Source of the DNA: Stictocephala bisonia
Taxonomy: Eukaryota; Arthropoda; Insecta; Hemiptera; Membracidae
Direction: 5' to 3'
DNA: 64,000 nt
NCBI GenBank assembly: GCA_035578905.1
Contig: JAQJVL010000103.1
Location: forward strand, 2,151,947 to 2,215,946
Shown one piece after another: positions 10,818 to 21,108 of this stretch. A model generated the notes under the pieces. The model was not told the origin of the DNA. It made no database searches and worked only from the letters and a program-made list of their open reading frames with translations. How positions within the stretch are numbered: position 1 is the first letter of the stretch; each line of letters opens with the position of its first letter. A program made the translations under genes and the position numbers.

Positions 10818-11095
10818 GTAATATATAAAATCAAAAAAACGATGTACTCAGTCATCACGAAATCTCCAGAACCACCGAACAGACTTTGATCAATTTCTGA
10901 GAGAAGTTAGGTTTTGTATCAGAGAGGCCCGCTAGAAAAGAATTTCTAAAAATTCCATTCCTAAGGAATAGAAACAGGCCCTCAAAGTTTCCTTTTTTCC
11001 ATAAAAGTGACATTGGCATTTGTTTCAAACAGCTTTTACAAAAAAGATAAACATGACTTTATCTTTATCTTTAGCAAAAAGCTTGGCTAATTTGG
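10818..11095 (+). repeat. Degenerate Helitron-type 5' fragment
   Basis: Reads ATATATAAAATC..ACTCAGTCATCACGAAATCT and a GAAGTTAGGTTTTGTATC block, matching the reverse complement of 48130-48357 and the fragment at 790-1010. The 3' hairpin end is missing. Confidence 0.5.
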
Positions 11096-11117
11096 TTTTC
11101 ATCTCAAATAAATAAAT

Positions 11118-11597
11118 GGTTCCAAAGAATTGGCACATACTTTCCCCCATATTGAACACTAAAATCAAAACTTTTGAAAATTACCAGTTTGATTCCCAAA
11201 TATGTTTTTTTGCCATAACTTAAAAGCTAGTCAAGTTATAGACATGCAGTTTTTACTAAAATATTTTAAATTGTAATTTTCATCTTTCCTGACAATTTAA
11301 TCAATATCGTTAGAGCAGTTTTTGAGCAAATTTTTGTATATTTTTTCCGTGAAAAAATAGTCTGGAGGTATTGGCTAAATACACATACATACCAAATTTC
11401 ATAAGAATTTGCATATATATCCGTGCAATATATCCGTTTAGTCTCTAGCGAATTGCACATACACACAGACGGACACACAGTCCTTTACCGTCAGCCGTAT
11501 GGACCACTTTTTTGGGTTGAGGGGAACCTAAAATGGATGTTTAGACCAACTATCACAATACTTTCTCTATGCTAACGCATATGGGAGAAAGTAAAAA
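11118..11597 (-). repeat. Interspersed repeat family A, near full length
   Basis: Family A is about 480 bp. On its sense strand it begins CTTTCTCCCATATGCGTTAG and ends TTCTTTGGAACCATTTAT. Inner marks are TTACAAGTTGGTCTAAA, AGGGTCCCCTGAACC, TTTTTCGAAAAAA, GTCTGTCCGTATGTGTG, ATCTCCAGACCATTTTT and AAACTGGTAATTTTCAAAG. It has no inverted ends and no open frame. Other copies are at 14003, 23098 (split), 27075 and 49256. Confidence 0.75.
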
Positions 11598-12355
11598 TAA
11601 GGCACAATAGTACAAAGTACAAAGTTGTTAACTCACATACCTACTAAACACTGCTGTATTATTTACTGGTTTTCATGTTTCCAGACGATTTGTCCGTGCT
11701 GTACTACCCAGAGAGCACAGAATTAAGAATTCTTATTCTTTGCTCTGTGGTGTTATCTCATTAATGATAGGGCTGCACACGACCAGTCATTGCATTGTTA
11801 CTCTTGCATTGTTGCTCTAGTGTCTGTAAACTACACATTTGTTTATATTCTATTCATAAATTGAGTTCGGCATTCTATAAATTAAATCAGTATTGTTTGT
11901 GGTTTTAAATGGCATTTCTCTCGCATTTTAATTTAAGTAAAGATAAAAGACCCCATCTTAATTATTAATTAAAGAAATGTGAAAAATCATTAATTATGTT
12001 AAATAACATTATCAGACGTCTGTGCCGTGTAAAACGAAAGCCTAATTGACTTAGCACAGAATCGTCATGTTGCCGAAATAATGTTGTATTATACATTTTT
12101 AGCATTATTATCATAATACATTCTTAGATCTGATGAAAATGTGGTTTAATCGGAGTAGTACAAGGGTTGATTGAAAACAACCTATTAATAGATATTAAAA
12201 TGTAAGAATTATATTATATGCTTCAAGGCAATTGGTTTTTTGTTAGTTTAAAAATTTACAGTTCTCCAAATAAGTTTCAATGAAATTATTTTCTGTACGT
12301 TTTGCAATGTAGCTTTAATATTTACAATACAAGAGATTTAAAAAAGAATAGCCCG

Positions 12356-12715
12356 ATTTTAAATAGCTATATTTATTAGAAACAAAGGTTTAATCCAAAC
12401 ATATTGGACATTAAAATGTTCACAAGAAGAATGAAGTTTACGAAAATGTATCATAAATGTTCAATTTGTGCTCCATTTGCAGCGCGGATGACATCTAGTC
12501 GATAACTGTAGTTCTGATAGACACCTTCCGCACAGTTTGGGACGAATTCAGCTATGGACTAAATGAAATCTCATGCGTGCTGCAAATGGAGGACATATTG
12601 AACATTTATGATGAATGTTCGGTAAACTTCATTATTTTGTGATTATTTTAATTTCCAACATGTTTGGGTTAAGCCCTTGTTTCTAATAAACATAGCTATT
12701 TAAAATCTTGGTTGA
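12356..12715. mobile_element. Foldback built from two transposase 3' ends
   Basis: A left arm (12356-12495) and right arm (12570-12715) are inverted copies: AAATAGCTAT..TTATTAGAAACAA, then the CATAAATGTTCAAT block, mirrored by ATTGAACATTTATG and TTGTTTCTAATAAACATAGC. On the right arm the frame ends RAANGGHIEHL-stop; the left arm read backwards ends RAANGAQIEHL-stop. This is the usual C-terminal ending of a group of insect Tc1/mariner-like DDE transposases (from memory of the family, not a search). It therefore looks like two transposon 3' ends joined head to head with an 80-bp centre. Confidence 0.65.
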
Positions 12716-13113
12716 GTAGCATATGACATAGCCGTAACTTTTATTTTTCAAATTACATTTTATTTGATTTTAATATTTACTTGCAAAATATTTACCAAAA
12801 ACGTCTACTATAAAAATGTATGCAGTGTTACTGAGTGTAAAGACAAAACAGTAGTTAATATTTATTTCATAGTTTATTTAATACAATTGGTTAGATCTTA
12901 AACATCAATACAGTACTTCAAACGCTCAAAATTTGATTTTAATCAATTTAGAATTACTGCTTTTCGGGTCTACAAGTTATTTGTATGCAGATGTAGAAAC
13001 GATTTAATTACGGAACTTTAGAAATATCTCGTTGTTTATACAATCAGTTGATTTTGTTGTTGATATTTTTTTCGGCGATCAAGCAATGCAACATTCTCAA
13101 CCTTACAACTTAA

Positions 13114-13528
13114 GATTCAGCAGACCCTATCGGCCATGTTGGTTTAAATCCCATACGAACAAGGTTATTTGTGTATCCATATTTTTTTCGTTATTTGCAA
13201 ACCAAAAGTTGTATACGAGGCATCATTTTAAACGTTATCATATTGCGTGTTGGGTTTTCTTTTGATATTTTGAATACATACGCTTAATTTTGGAAAATAG
13301 GTGAAAATGAAAACTAAATATTGTTTATATTTCTTTCTATAAAACTAATTAGAAATTCGCAAAGCAATTCCAACGCAAAATTTCATTCTTGATCAAATGC
13401 AATTTGTTTGGAAAAATTCCGTTTAAAAATAAATGTTTAATTTGGATACGCATGATCGTATGTCCGGTTCCAAAAAAAATTATTCTTATGGAATTAAAAC
13501 CAACATGGCTGACAACCTCTGCAGACTC
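13114..13528 (-). mobile_element. MITE with TTAA target duplication, copy 2
   Basis: Begins GATTCAGCAGACCCTATCGG next to TTAA (13110-13113) and ends CTGCAGACTC next to ATAA. Inner order is the reverse of the copy at 2206, including CTAATTAGAAATTCGCAAAG and TTGATCAAATGCAATTTG. At 415 bp it shows the uninterrupted size of the family. Confidence 0.8.
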
Positions 13529-13774
13529 ATAACATTACACATTACTGCAAGATGTCTCTAGGCTAGGGGGTTTACAGATGGGGTCCCTTAAATGGATTGC
13601 TCACATAAGGACTCATTATTGTGGGCGTGGTCTGTATCGACCTATTTGTTCTCTTTATCACTCAACGCCCTCCAAATCAATTCACTATTATTTTTAGTTT
13701 AGTTTCTTTTATTTTTGGTCTCTTCATTTATGTAAAAACTTGTGTAAAGTATCGTTATACTTATATGAGGGTGA

Positions 13775-13965
13775 GTTGGAGTGATCTGATACTTCCGGTC
13801 TGGGTTTCCGGCCAGTGCGAATTCCTTCTCCATAAGACCAGTGCTTAATTTCTTAGATCAAACAAAACTTTTATTCATTGGCAGTCCTTTGATCATTAGA
13901 CAATATACATTTTGACAAATTCTTAACTATATGCCTCTGTTTTTGTGTGTGTTTTATTTTAATTG
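13775..13965 (-). repeat. Interspersed repeat family G
   Basis: Starts GGTGAGTTGGAGTGATC, the inverse of the TCACTCCAGCCCACCC end, with the TTCCGGCCAG block and CAAACAAAACTTTTATTCATTGG. Truncated at the far end. Confidence 0.55.
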
Positions 13966-14002
13966 GGAAAATTTTAAGTAAATGTATTAGTATCATTAAA
14001 AT

Positions 14003-14515
14003 AAAAGTTTCCAAAGAATTGGCGCAAACATTCCCCCACAGTAAACACTAAAAAATCAAAACTTTGAAAATTACCAGTTTGATTCCCAAATATGGGTTTT
14101 TCCATTAAATAAACACCTATTCAAGTCAGAGACATGCGGTTTTTACTAAAATATTTTAAATTGTAATTCACACCTTTCCTAAAAATTGATCAAAATCGGA
14201 GTCAGTTTTAAGAAAATTCCATGTTTTTTGCCCATAAAAATAAAAAAAATAAAATTTCAAATAGTTAAAAAATGGTCTGGAGATTTTGGCTAAATACACC
14301 TACATACCAAAGTTCATAAAAATTGATCCATCCGTTTGGTCTCCAGCGAACTGCACATACACACACACCTACAGACCAAAATTCTTCTTTTTTTCGAAAA
14401 AACAACTTTTTGGTTCAGGGGACCCTAAAATGGATTTTTAAAACAACTTGTAAAAGTTTTTTTAGACGATCACAAAACTTTCTCTATGTTAACGCATATA
14501 GGAAAGTAAAAATAA
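14003..14515 (-). repeat. Interspersed repeat family A, near full length
   Basis: Begins TTTCCAAAGAATTGGC and ends AACGCATATAGGAAAGT, covering all the inner blocks listed for the copy at 11118, including a TTTTTTTCGAAAAAACAAC palindrome. Confidence 0.75.
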
Positions 14516-14955
14516 TAATATACGCTAAGCATATTTACGTAAAACATTAGCGCATTCGTTTCAAATTCGTCTATTTAATAATAGAACCAAAATAGCTGAC
14601 CAGCTTCAATCTCTCTTAAAAATTAAAAAAATATGAAAGGTTTATCAGTAGTAATCTGCCAGTTAACGAAGCCATTCCGTAACTGATTTCAGATTTTTCT
14701 AAAAAAGTCCCATCGCAGAATGTTCTTAATTTTCCTAAGAGATCCATAAGAAGGTAAGCTACCGGGTTCGTAGAAATAGAAGGTAAAACTTTCGGGAAAT
14801 CGTAATTTAACTTTAAAATTGAATCGAACATTTAAGTTATAATATTATTATTACATAATAAACTAGACATAAGTAACAAATATTTGTCTAATTATTATGA
14901 AATTAAACTGGTATTATTTTGCTGAAGTGTTGGATACAAATACCAAAATCAAACA
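14516..14955. other. Unassigned AT-rich sequence
   Basis: No supported feature; the minus-strand open frame here shows no known motif. Confidence 0.35.
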
Positions 14956-15736
14956 TAGGGATGGCAAATATTTTTAACATATCGATATATTGAGTTATCG
15001 ATATATCTCTAACTAAATGTAGATCTAACAATTCTGTTGAAAGAAAAATATTACCCGATATATAGAATTGTAAGTTATTTATCTGTTTACAGTTATGCAC
15101 CAACTCTTATGGCATGACCAAAAATACACTCATGGTCTATCACTATTTAGAATAGCCTACCGAATGTAAAAATTAAACACATTTATCCACACGAAACAAG
15201 TTGTGGTCTGTGGGGTTGAATGAAAAAATTCAAAATAAGAATAACTATACCTTTAATTACTGTATATATATTATAAAATAATAATGTAATAACATTGTTA
15301 TTTTTGTTTTCCAAATTAATAAATGCCTTTAGGCTTCTTATAAATACTACAAATTAAATAATTTCACTACGGTATTCAAATTAGGCATCTTAGAGTCAGC
15401 GTTGTCAACTCACACGGAAATTCATTTGCCCGTCCCACCCACTGGTCTACAATAAACTACATTTTTGTGCGTTAACCTCACGTAAAAAACTAAATAAAGT
15501 TACTTTATTACTTCAATGCATGTTTAGTACGCATAAGAAGCAATATAAATGTGTTTTTTTTTCTAATCGATGATTTTGAGGAGGCAGAATAGCGTCATTA
15601 TTTAGTGATAAGATATATCGGACTAAAATGTCGATATGTCCGATATTATCGAAATAAAATATCGATACAATATATTGGTATATCGAAACATATTTATCGA
15701 TATTTCCGATATATCGATATATCATTGCTATCCCTA
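14956..15736 (-). mobile_element. hAT-like non-autonomous element, copy 2
   Basis: Ends are TAGGGATGGCAAATATTT and TCATTGCTATCCCTA, with ATATCGATAT palindromes just inside both. Flanking 8-mers ATCAAACA and CTCACACA agree at six of eight positions. The interior is the reverse complement of the copy at 3619 (for example AACCTCACGTAAAAAACTAA and CACACGAAACAAGTTGT). It lacks the Helitron fragment found in copy 1 and so gives the normal size, 781 bp. Confidence 0.75.
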
Positions 15737-16086
15737 CTCACACAACCACAAAGATGGAAAGTATGCGATTGGTTGATGTTGCTGATCCCTGTGATTCATT
15801 CAATTTGACAATTTCTGGAAAAGTTGTTTACAAAAGGGAGTCAATTGCGAGTCTGATTGTGGTCTATCGGAGGCCGGATGTGGACAGTTAGACCACCCCG
15901 GCCATGCCAATTGACTTTCTCATTGACCTTCCCGTCCGCAGGAAATTGATCTGTCCCTTGTTCGCTGTACGCTTTCATCACGGTTTCAACGAGCCACAGG
16001 ACTGTGTACTGTCTGTCGTTGGGATTGCGAGAATTAGAAGCTTTCTCCCTCGCGACTCGACTGTCTCTTCAAAGATCACACTGAAT

Positions 16087-17658
16087 TAGTGATGTAAAAT
16101 GTCCGAGCATTTATAGGCCAGGAAAAATGCCCAGGGAATATACTCGGGCAAATGCCCAAAATTCATAAATGCCCGGGCATTTATTTACTTTAAATTTAAA
16201 TAGGCCTCGACAATAGAGACCTATTTAATAATGACCACTATTATTCCTCGACAATACTGACACGTCAATTCTTACTGCATATTATGGCCTGGTTTTCTCC
16301 TATTTAAACTATGGAGCAAAATAGGAGTATGGTACTCCACATCCAAAACATGTATGGTATGTGGAGGTGAAAGTGCTCAAACCAACCTTCTTTTTAGACT
16401 TAGAGCAGTTTTTAAGAAGCGATACCGACACTCCTGTTAACAGATTTTTAAGGATTTTAGAAATTTTACATTTCCTCTGTATATTTTCCAGTGTATAATT
16501 TTTGTTAAGAAACACACCCAAACCTTCTCTAGTACAACAAACCATAGCCATAATTTACTAAATAAATGTACAATCGTCATTCCGAAACACAGAACATCAT
16601 TTTTCGAGAGACACTTAACCTACACAGGAATAACACTAACGATTTGCTTGCATCAATAAGGGGGGACACCTGTGCCAGGTCGTTCGAATGTAGAGTCAAA
16701 GACTATCTTCTGGCCTTCTATGGCGTACGGGAGTATTGTCAGGCAGACGCTGACAGTAATCTGTAGATTTGTATATAGATTTAGTATTAGTAATATTTTA
16801 TGATTAAAAACATTTTAGTCATGTAAACTGTTGACTCATTTCATGTAATTTATATTATCAACGAAATAAAGAAGTTTGAGTTTATTAATAATTTTTTAAA
16901 TTTAAATACTTATAGGCCTATACATATTAAAAGGATTATATTATATTTATATTTATATTAATGTAAGGAAAATATTTTGTGTCTTTAGTTGATTTATTGA
17001 AAAATTGAAAATGTCGGTTTACTATTTGACACATAATTGTTGGTTTTATAATTGGGAAAAGATATTTAGACTAAAATTGACATTTCTATCATAAAAATAC
17101 TTTTCTTACATTTTTTTTATAAGCAATTTTAGCTGTTTGCTGAATGAAACTGAATGAAAAAACTAATTAGGTTCAGTTTATAAAATTATTTTCAGTACAA
17201 AATCTCTTATTGCAAATATGTCATTTGGTAAAAGAACAAAATTATTTAATGTTTTATCACAAAACAACAAATATTAAACAATTATTGAACAATGATTGTT
17301 TATTACTGCTCAATCACTTTCTTCACAAGAATCTTCATTACCGTTTTCTAATGAAGTGTCCAGAAGTTCAAAGTCCAATATTTTAGTTGTTCATGCCTTT
17401 GAAAATAATTAAGGCAAATACTATAAGGAAGTTGTAAGAACTATATTCTAACAAGCTCATGGTTTGTTCAATAACTACTCCTTTGATAATTGTCTTAAAG
17501 TACGTTTTAGGAACTAAATAATGGTCTTGAATAAATTTATTGGCAGTAAGCACTTAAATAAACATTCACAAGCAGTTAAAAGTTAAAACTACCTTTTTTC
17601 ATATATGCCCATTTAAAAATATCCTGCCCACTGGGCATTTGCCCGGCCCACATCACTA
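16087..17658 (+). mobile_element. hAT-like element carrying a LINE insertion
   Basis: Ends TAGTGATGTAAAATGTCCG and GGCCCACATCACTA are inverted, with several inner copies of GGGCATTT / AAATGCCC near each end. Flanking 8-mers CACTGAAT and CTCTTAAT agree at six of eight positions, consistent with an old 8-bp duplication. A LINE 3' fragment (about 16230-16875) lies inside. The remaining interior is AT-rich with no transposase that I can read. Confidence 0.68.
16230..16875 (+). pseudogene. LINE ORF2 C-terminal remnant with 3' end
   Basis: Translating in shifting frames recovers the thumb and C-terminal region of a non-LTR retrotransposon polyprotein: a FSYLNYG segment near 16300, RFLRILEILHFPSVY near 16450, KCTIVIPKHRTSFFERHL near 16580, and CRVKDYLLAFYGVREY near 16710 before the stop at 16766. 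At least three frameshifts and one stop separate these. A 3' tail follows, ending ACGAAATAAAGAAGTTTGAG. The catalytic YxDD part is absent, so it is a dead 5'-truncated copy. Confidence 0.75.
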
Positions 17659-17764
17659 CTCTTAATTGATCTGATCTTCCGAATATATAACGGATTGCTG
17701 TTGTCTAGTTAAGGTCCACTAGATTACTGTTGAACAGTTTGTCTGCACTGACCAAAGTTAAACG

Positions 17765-18140
17765 GACAAGACAATTTTTTCGATATAATTATGTTTTGTA
17801 TTTCATTTACTAGATATTGTAATTGAACACGTTGATTGCGCTGAGAATTTTAATTCCAAATTTTATGTTGGTGATACAACGTACAAATAATTGTTCTAAT
17901 TTTAAAAAAATTTTAAACGAAAACAATAACAAATCTGAAAAACTGATGGTAGATGAACACTGCGCATTTATTCAAGAATTGGTCGTAATTAAAATTATAA
18001 CATTTGTCTTATTAGTAAATGTCTGAAGGACTACCAGTGAAGTAATGCTTTTGGTTGTTTTACTAAAATTTAACATTTGTCTTACGGAGAGTAGATGCGT
18101 GCTGGTCGGAAACCAGATCAGAAGGTAGAATGTCTTTGTC
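17765..18140 (+). repeat. Interspersed repeat family G
   Basis: Contains TACTAGATATTGTAATTGAA, ATTTATTCAAGAATTGGTC and TGCTGGTCGGAAACCAGATC, in the order seen at 38455-38830. Confidence 0.5.
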
Positions 18141-18214
18141 AAGCCCCACTCCCTGAAATCGGGTAGTTTGGGGTAGGTAAAAAAAATGGTTTAGTTGGAA
18201 CCCTTATCAAGTGA

Positions 18215-18315
18215 CATCTTATGGAGGGGGGGAGAAAGAGTGGGAAACCGCTGGCGCTACCTGTGAAAAGCGAACATGAACTTATTTCACCGAACAAGAA
18301 CGCCAGCTTCACGGG
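18215..18315 (-). repeat. Dispersed repeat shared with 41396-41490
   Basis: The minus strand reads CCCCGTGAAGCTGGCG, GGTGAAATAAGTTCATGTTC and CACAGGTAGCGCCAGCGGT, closely following the + strand at 41396-41490. GC-rich and about 100 bp; class unknown. Confidence 0.55.
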
Positions 18316-18844
18316 GTCCATGTGAGTGGGCAGTTCTCTTGTTTCTATAGTCAGTGTTCTTATTTGCTCCTCTCAATTCTTCAAATTAAAGCGGTACATC
18401 AATTGGTAACCGTTGTCACCGGCTGATTGAATACGTCTGGAGAGGTTTGTTTAGGACGCGGATCGGTGCGTTGGCACGGCGGCGAGTCCAATGGGCTCGG
18501 TGAACCGCGGCCTGGTGTGTGGGGAAAGTAGAGACAAATTGCAGTCTTTGTGGACTGAGAAAGCTCTGTGTACTACGTAGATCAACGCAACGAGCTGCCG
18601 GTTATTGATAGTGGAAACTGATGGGAAACAAGTAGTGGCAATGTTTATCTTCTGAGGCCGATCAGTTCGCAGAGAGGGTTGTGCTGTGATGAAAACAGCC
18701 ATCAGACTATTGGCAACAATAACTGCTCTCTTAATGATGCTATCCTAATCACTTGCACCTTTTATTGCTCCGTTGATGTAGAAAATCATCGGTTATTTAT
18801 TAATATTCGATTATAAAATGTCCAATATCCGTATCTTCAAATTC
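18316..18844. other. Unassigned, partly GC-rich sequence
   Basis: 18440-18520 is GC-rich (GGACGCGGATCGGTGCG and neighbours), but I see neither a protein-like frame nor a clear splice site. Confidence 0.35.
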
Positions 18845-19040
18845 CTGTGGGTAAGGGTGGGCTGGAGCATTGGAGCAATCAGGAATTCTGGTGGCTCCTG
18901 GCCAGCTTGAATCTATTCACCATTTAAGACCAATGGTAAAATTTCTTAGATCACAAAAAAACAGCTCCACTAGTACTCCTTTGACACGCGTTCATTGGCC
19001 GATTCATTAATTTAAATGTTCACTAAATTCTTCAATAAAT
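18845..19040 (-). repeat. Interspersed repeat family G
   Basis: Starts AAGGGTGGGCTGGAGCATTGG, the inverse of the family end, followed by the TCCTGGCCAGC block and AAATTTCTTAGATCACAAAA. Confidence 0.5.
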
Positions 19041-19382
19041 GTTTCATGTTGATTGCTTTTTGTTTTTTACAATGTTGTAATGTTTCAATTCAACTAATTT
19101 TATTTATATACACAATCAACATTCTTTATTACAATCCCTACGCATCCTCTGTATTAAAATAATCGGGCCATTTAGTTCACTCACTTTCTGAACTTATTAC
19201 TTTACCGATTTTAATGAAATCTTTTTTATTCAAAAGATAATTTTGATTTCTAAATCGTAATGGAGCTAGATTTTCGAAATTGCCACAGATATTTGCCCTA
19301 CACGACGTCAAAGAATCAACGTTATTCTTATGGAGATTAATTTTAACTGACCAGCTGGCGGCATAAACAAATGTTAAATCTG

Positions 19383-20005
19383 TCTATATTTATAAAAGAG
19401 GATGTTTATATATCTATACTTATAAAAGAGGATGTTTGTATATATGTATATATGTTTGAAGTTTATGCGCTGCCAAACCATCCAACCGATCGCCATGAAA
19501 CTTTAGGACGTTGTCCTGTATACTCCCGATATGGTTTCTGTGAAGTTTGATGCAGATCCGGCCACAGGGTTCCGCCTCACGGGCTCCTAAAGATCCCATG
19601 TTATTCAAATGGAGAATCTGAATTGTTTACAAAAAACATATGACTGTGTGGTTTAATGTAGTTTCACATGCCATAAGCAGATTGAAGTTCTCACAACAAC
19701 AGTACTGTATATTTTTTGATTTATTGTAGTTCTACACTTCACCTTGAGAGTGTAGCACACACTACTTTTACTTGATCAGGTGATCTGTATTTGGTGTTAA
19801 CCTTTTTGCCTCGGTAATTAAAACATGTGGTGAAACGTGAAAATAAAAAATAAATAATTTTATTTGTTTTGCAGTTTACTTTTTATGACATGCCACCTAA
19901 AAAATCTAATATTGGTAGAAGAAGCAAAAATGCTCGAATTCTTTCAGCTATTAGGTTCTAAATCAAACTCAATATTATGACCGGCGAAGTGGGCGGGTAC
20001 AGCTA

Positions 20006-20006
<1 letters not shown>
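19383..20006 (+). mobile_element. Helitron derivative, first unit of a concatemer
   Basis: Starts TCTATATTTATAAAAGAGG; a second 5' start (TCTATACTTATAAAAGAGG) follows at 19413, so the first start is a 30-base stub. The body carries the leader also present at 20055, 32040 and (minus) 33450, then the beginning of the Helitron reading frame at 19890. It ends GGCGGGTACAGCTAG, a CTAG terminus. Nearly all coding sequence is deleted. Confidence 0.75.
19890..19961 (+). pseudogene. Helitron protein N-terminal stub
   Basis: ATG opens 23 codons beginning MPPKKSNIGRRSKNARILSA and then stops. Short basic N-termini of this kind, with an IGRR..KNA motif, start Helitron Rep-helicase proteins in insects (family recollection). 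A second stub with nearly the same sequence lies on the minus strand at 33199-33270. Both end at the same point (AIRF, stop), so the deletion was inherited by both copies rather than made separately. Confidence 0.6.

Positions 20007-20057
<51 letters not shown>
20007..20057. repeat. TA dinucleotide run
   Basis: About 25 TA units at the 5' end of the second Helitron unit. Confidence 0.9.
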
Positions 20058-20060
<3 letters not shown>

Positions 20061-20427
20061 TGAAGTTTATGCGCTGCCAAACCATCCAACCGATCGCCAT
20101 GAAACTTTAGGATGTTGTCCTGTATACTCCCGAGATGGTTTCTGTGAAGTTTGATGCAGATCCGTCCCCAGGGTCCCGCCCCACGGGCTCCTAAAGATCC
20201 CATGTTATTCAAATGGAGACTCTGAATTGTTTACAAAAAACATATGATTGTGTGGTTTAATGTAGTTTCACATGCCATAAGCAGATTGAAGTTCTCACAA
20301 CAACAGTACTGTATATGTTTTGATTTATTGTAGTTCTACATTTCACCTTGAGAGTGTAGCACACACTACTTTTACTTGATCAGGTGATCTGTATTTGGTG
20401 TTAACCTTTTTTCCTCGGTAATTTCCT

Positions 20428-20628
20428 GTGCGAATTGCTTTCGCAATAACTATTAATAAATCTCAAGGACAGTCACTGCGCGTTGCCGCAATAAATTTAA
20501 GTAATCCATGTTTTTCACATGGACAGCTCTACGTCGCTTGCTCGAGAGCAGGCTCACCAAAAAACCTTTACATTTATACACCAAATAAGAAGACCAAAAA
20601 TATTGTTTACCTTCTTGCACTCATTTAA
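20428..20628 (+). pseudogene. Helitron Pif1-like helicase C-terminus
   Basis: 66 codons containing AFAITINKSQGQSL, then NPCFSHGQLYVACSRAGSP, then NLYIYTPN. This is the end of the Pif1-type superfamily 1 helicase found in Helitron transposons: the INKSQGQ segment is helicase motif V and the YVACSR segment is motif VI with its arginine finger. The Walker motifs and the Rep nuclease are missing, so this is a relic carried by a short non-autonomous element. A sister copy is on the minus strand at 31519-31719. Confidence 0.85.
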
Positions 20629-21108
20629 TAAATAATGGTTTTTTCTATAATTCTTTTTATTGCTTTATACGTCAATGAAAAATGAAAGGCGAGACAACGT
20701 CCGCCGGGATCAGCTAGTCACAGATAAATTAGTTATCTATGGTTAAATGGTCCAAATAAAATTATTATACAAATTTTAGGTTAAACATAGAGAGCAGCAC
20801 AGTAAAATATCAAGTTAATTATGAAAGAACGAATACATGTCTATATGTGTGTGCAGCTGTTAAATAAAATTAAAACATTTTAAATAGGCTTATTAATAAC
20901 ATTGGCTGTTTATAATTATTATACTGTAAATAGAGTGCAAATCAAGTGAAGTGAGTGAGCTACTGTAAGCGAATTTAAGTAATATGATTTTATTCAATAT
21001 AGTTTAATTACTAATATTTGAAATCAAAAGCCGAGGCCGGAGTACGCGGCGTCACGAGCGCAGCGAGTGAGGAGCTTGGCACGCGAAGCTTGCAGGGGTG
21101 TCCCCTAA

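Larger units (their letters stand above)
20007..20717 (+). mobile_element. Helitron derivative, second unit of the concatemer
   Basis: Directly follows the CTAG of the first unit. Its 5' terminus is replaced by a TA microsatellite (20007-20057). After the common leader it jumps, at about 20425, straight to the C-terminal end of the helicase gene, and ends GTCCGCCGGGATCAGCTAG. A different internal deletion from the first unit, with a different 3' end sequence. Confidence 0.72.
19145..21108 (+). mobile_element. Helitron, hairpin family, split by a Helitron concatemer
   Basis: Begins TCCTCTGTATTAAAATAATC directly after an A and ends with the hairpin GCACGCGAAGCTTGC, eleven bases, then CTAA directly before a T. 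That is the textbook Helitron arrangement: 5' TC, 3' hairpin then CTRR, inserted between A and T. The uninterrupted copy at 9510-10067 (minus) shows that 19383-20717 is foreign. Without it the element is about 630 bp and non-coding. Confidence 0.75.
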
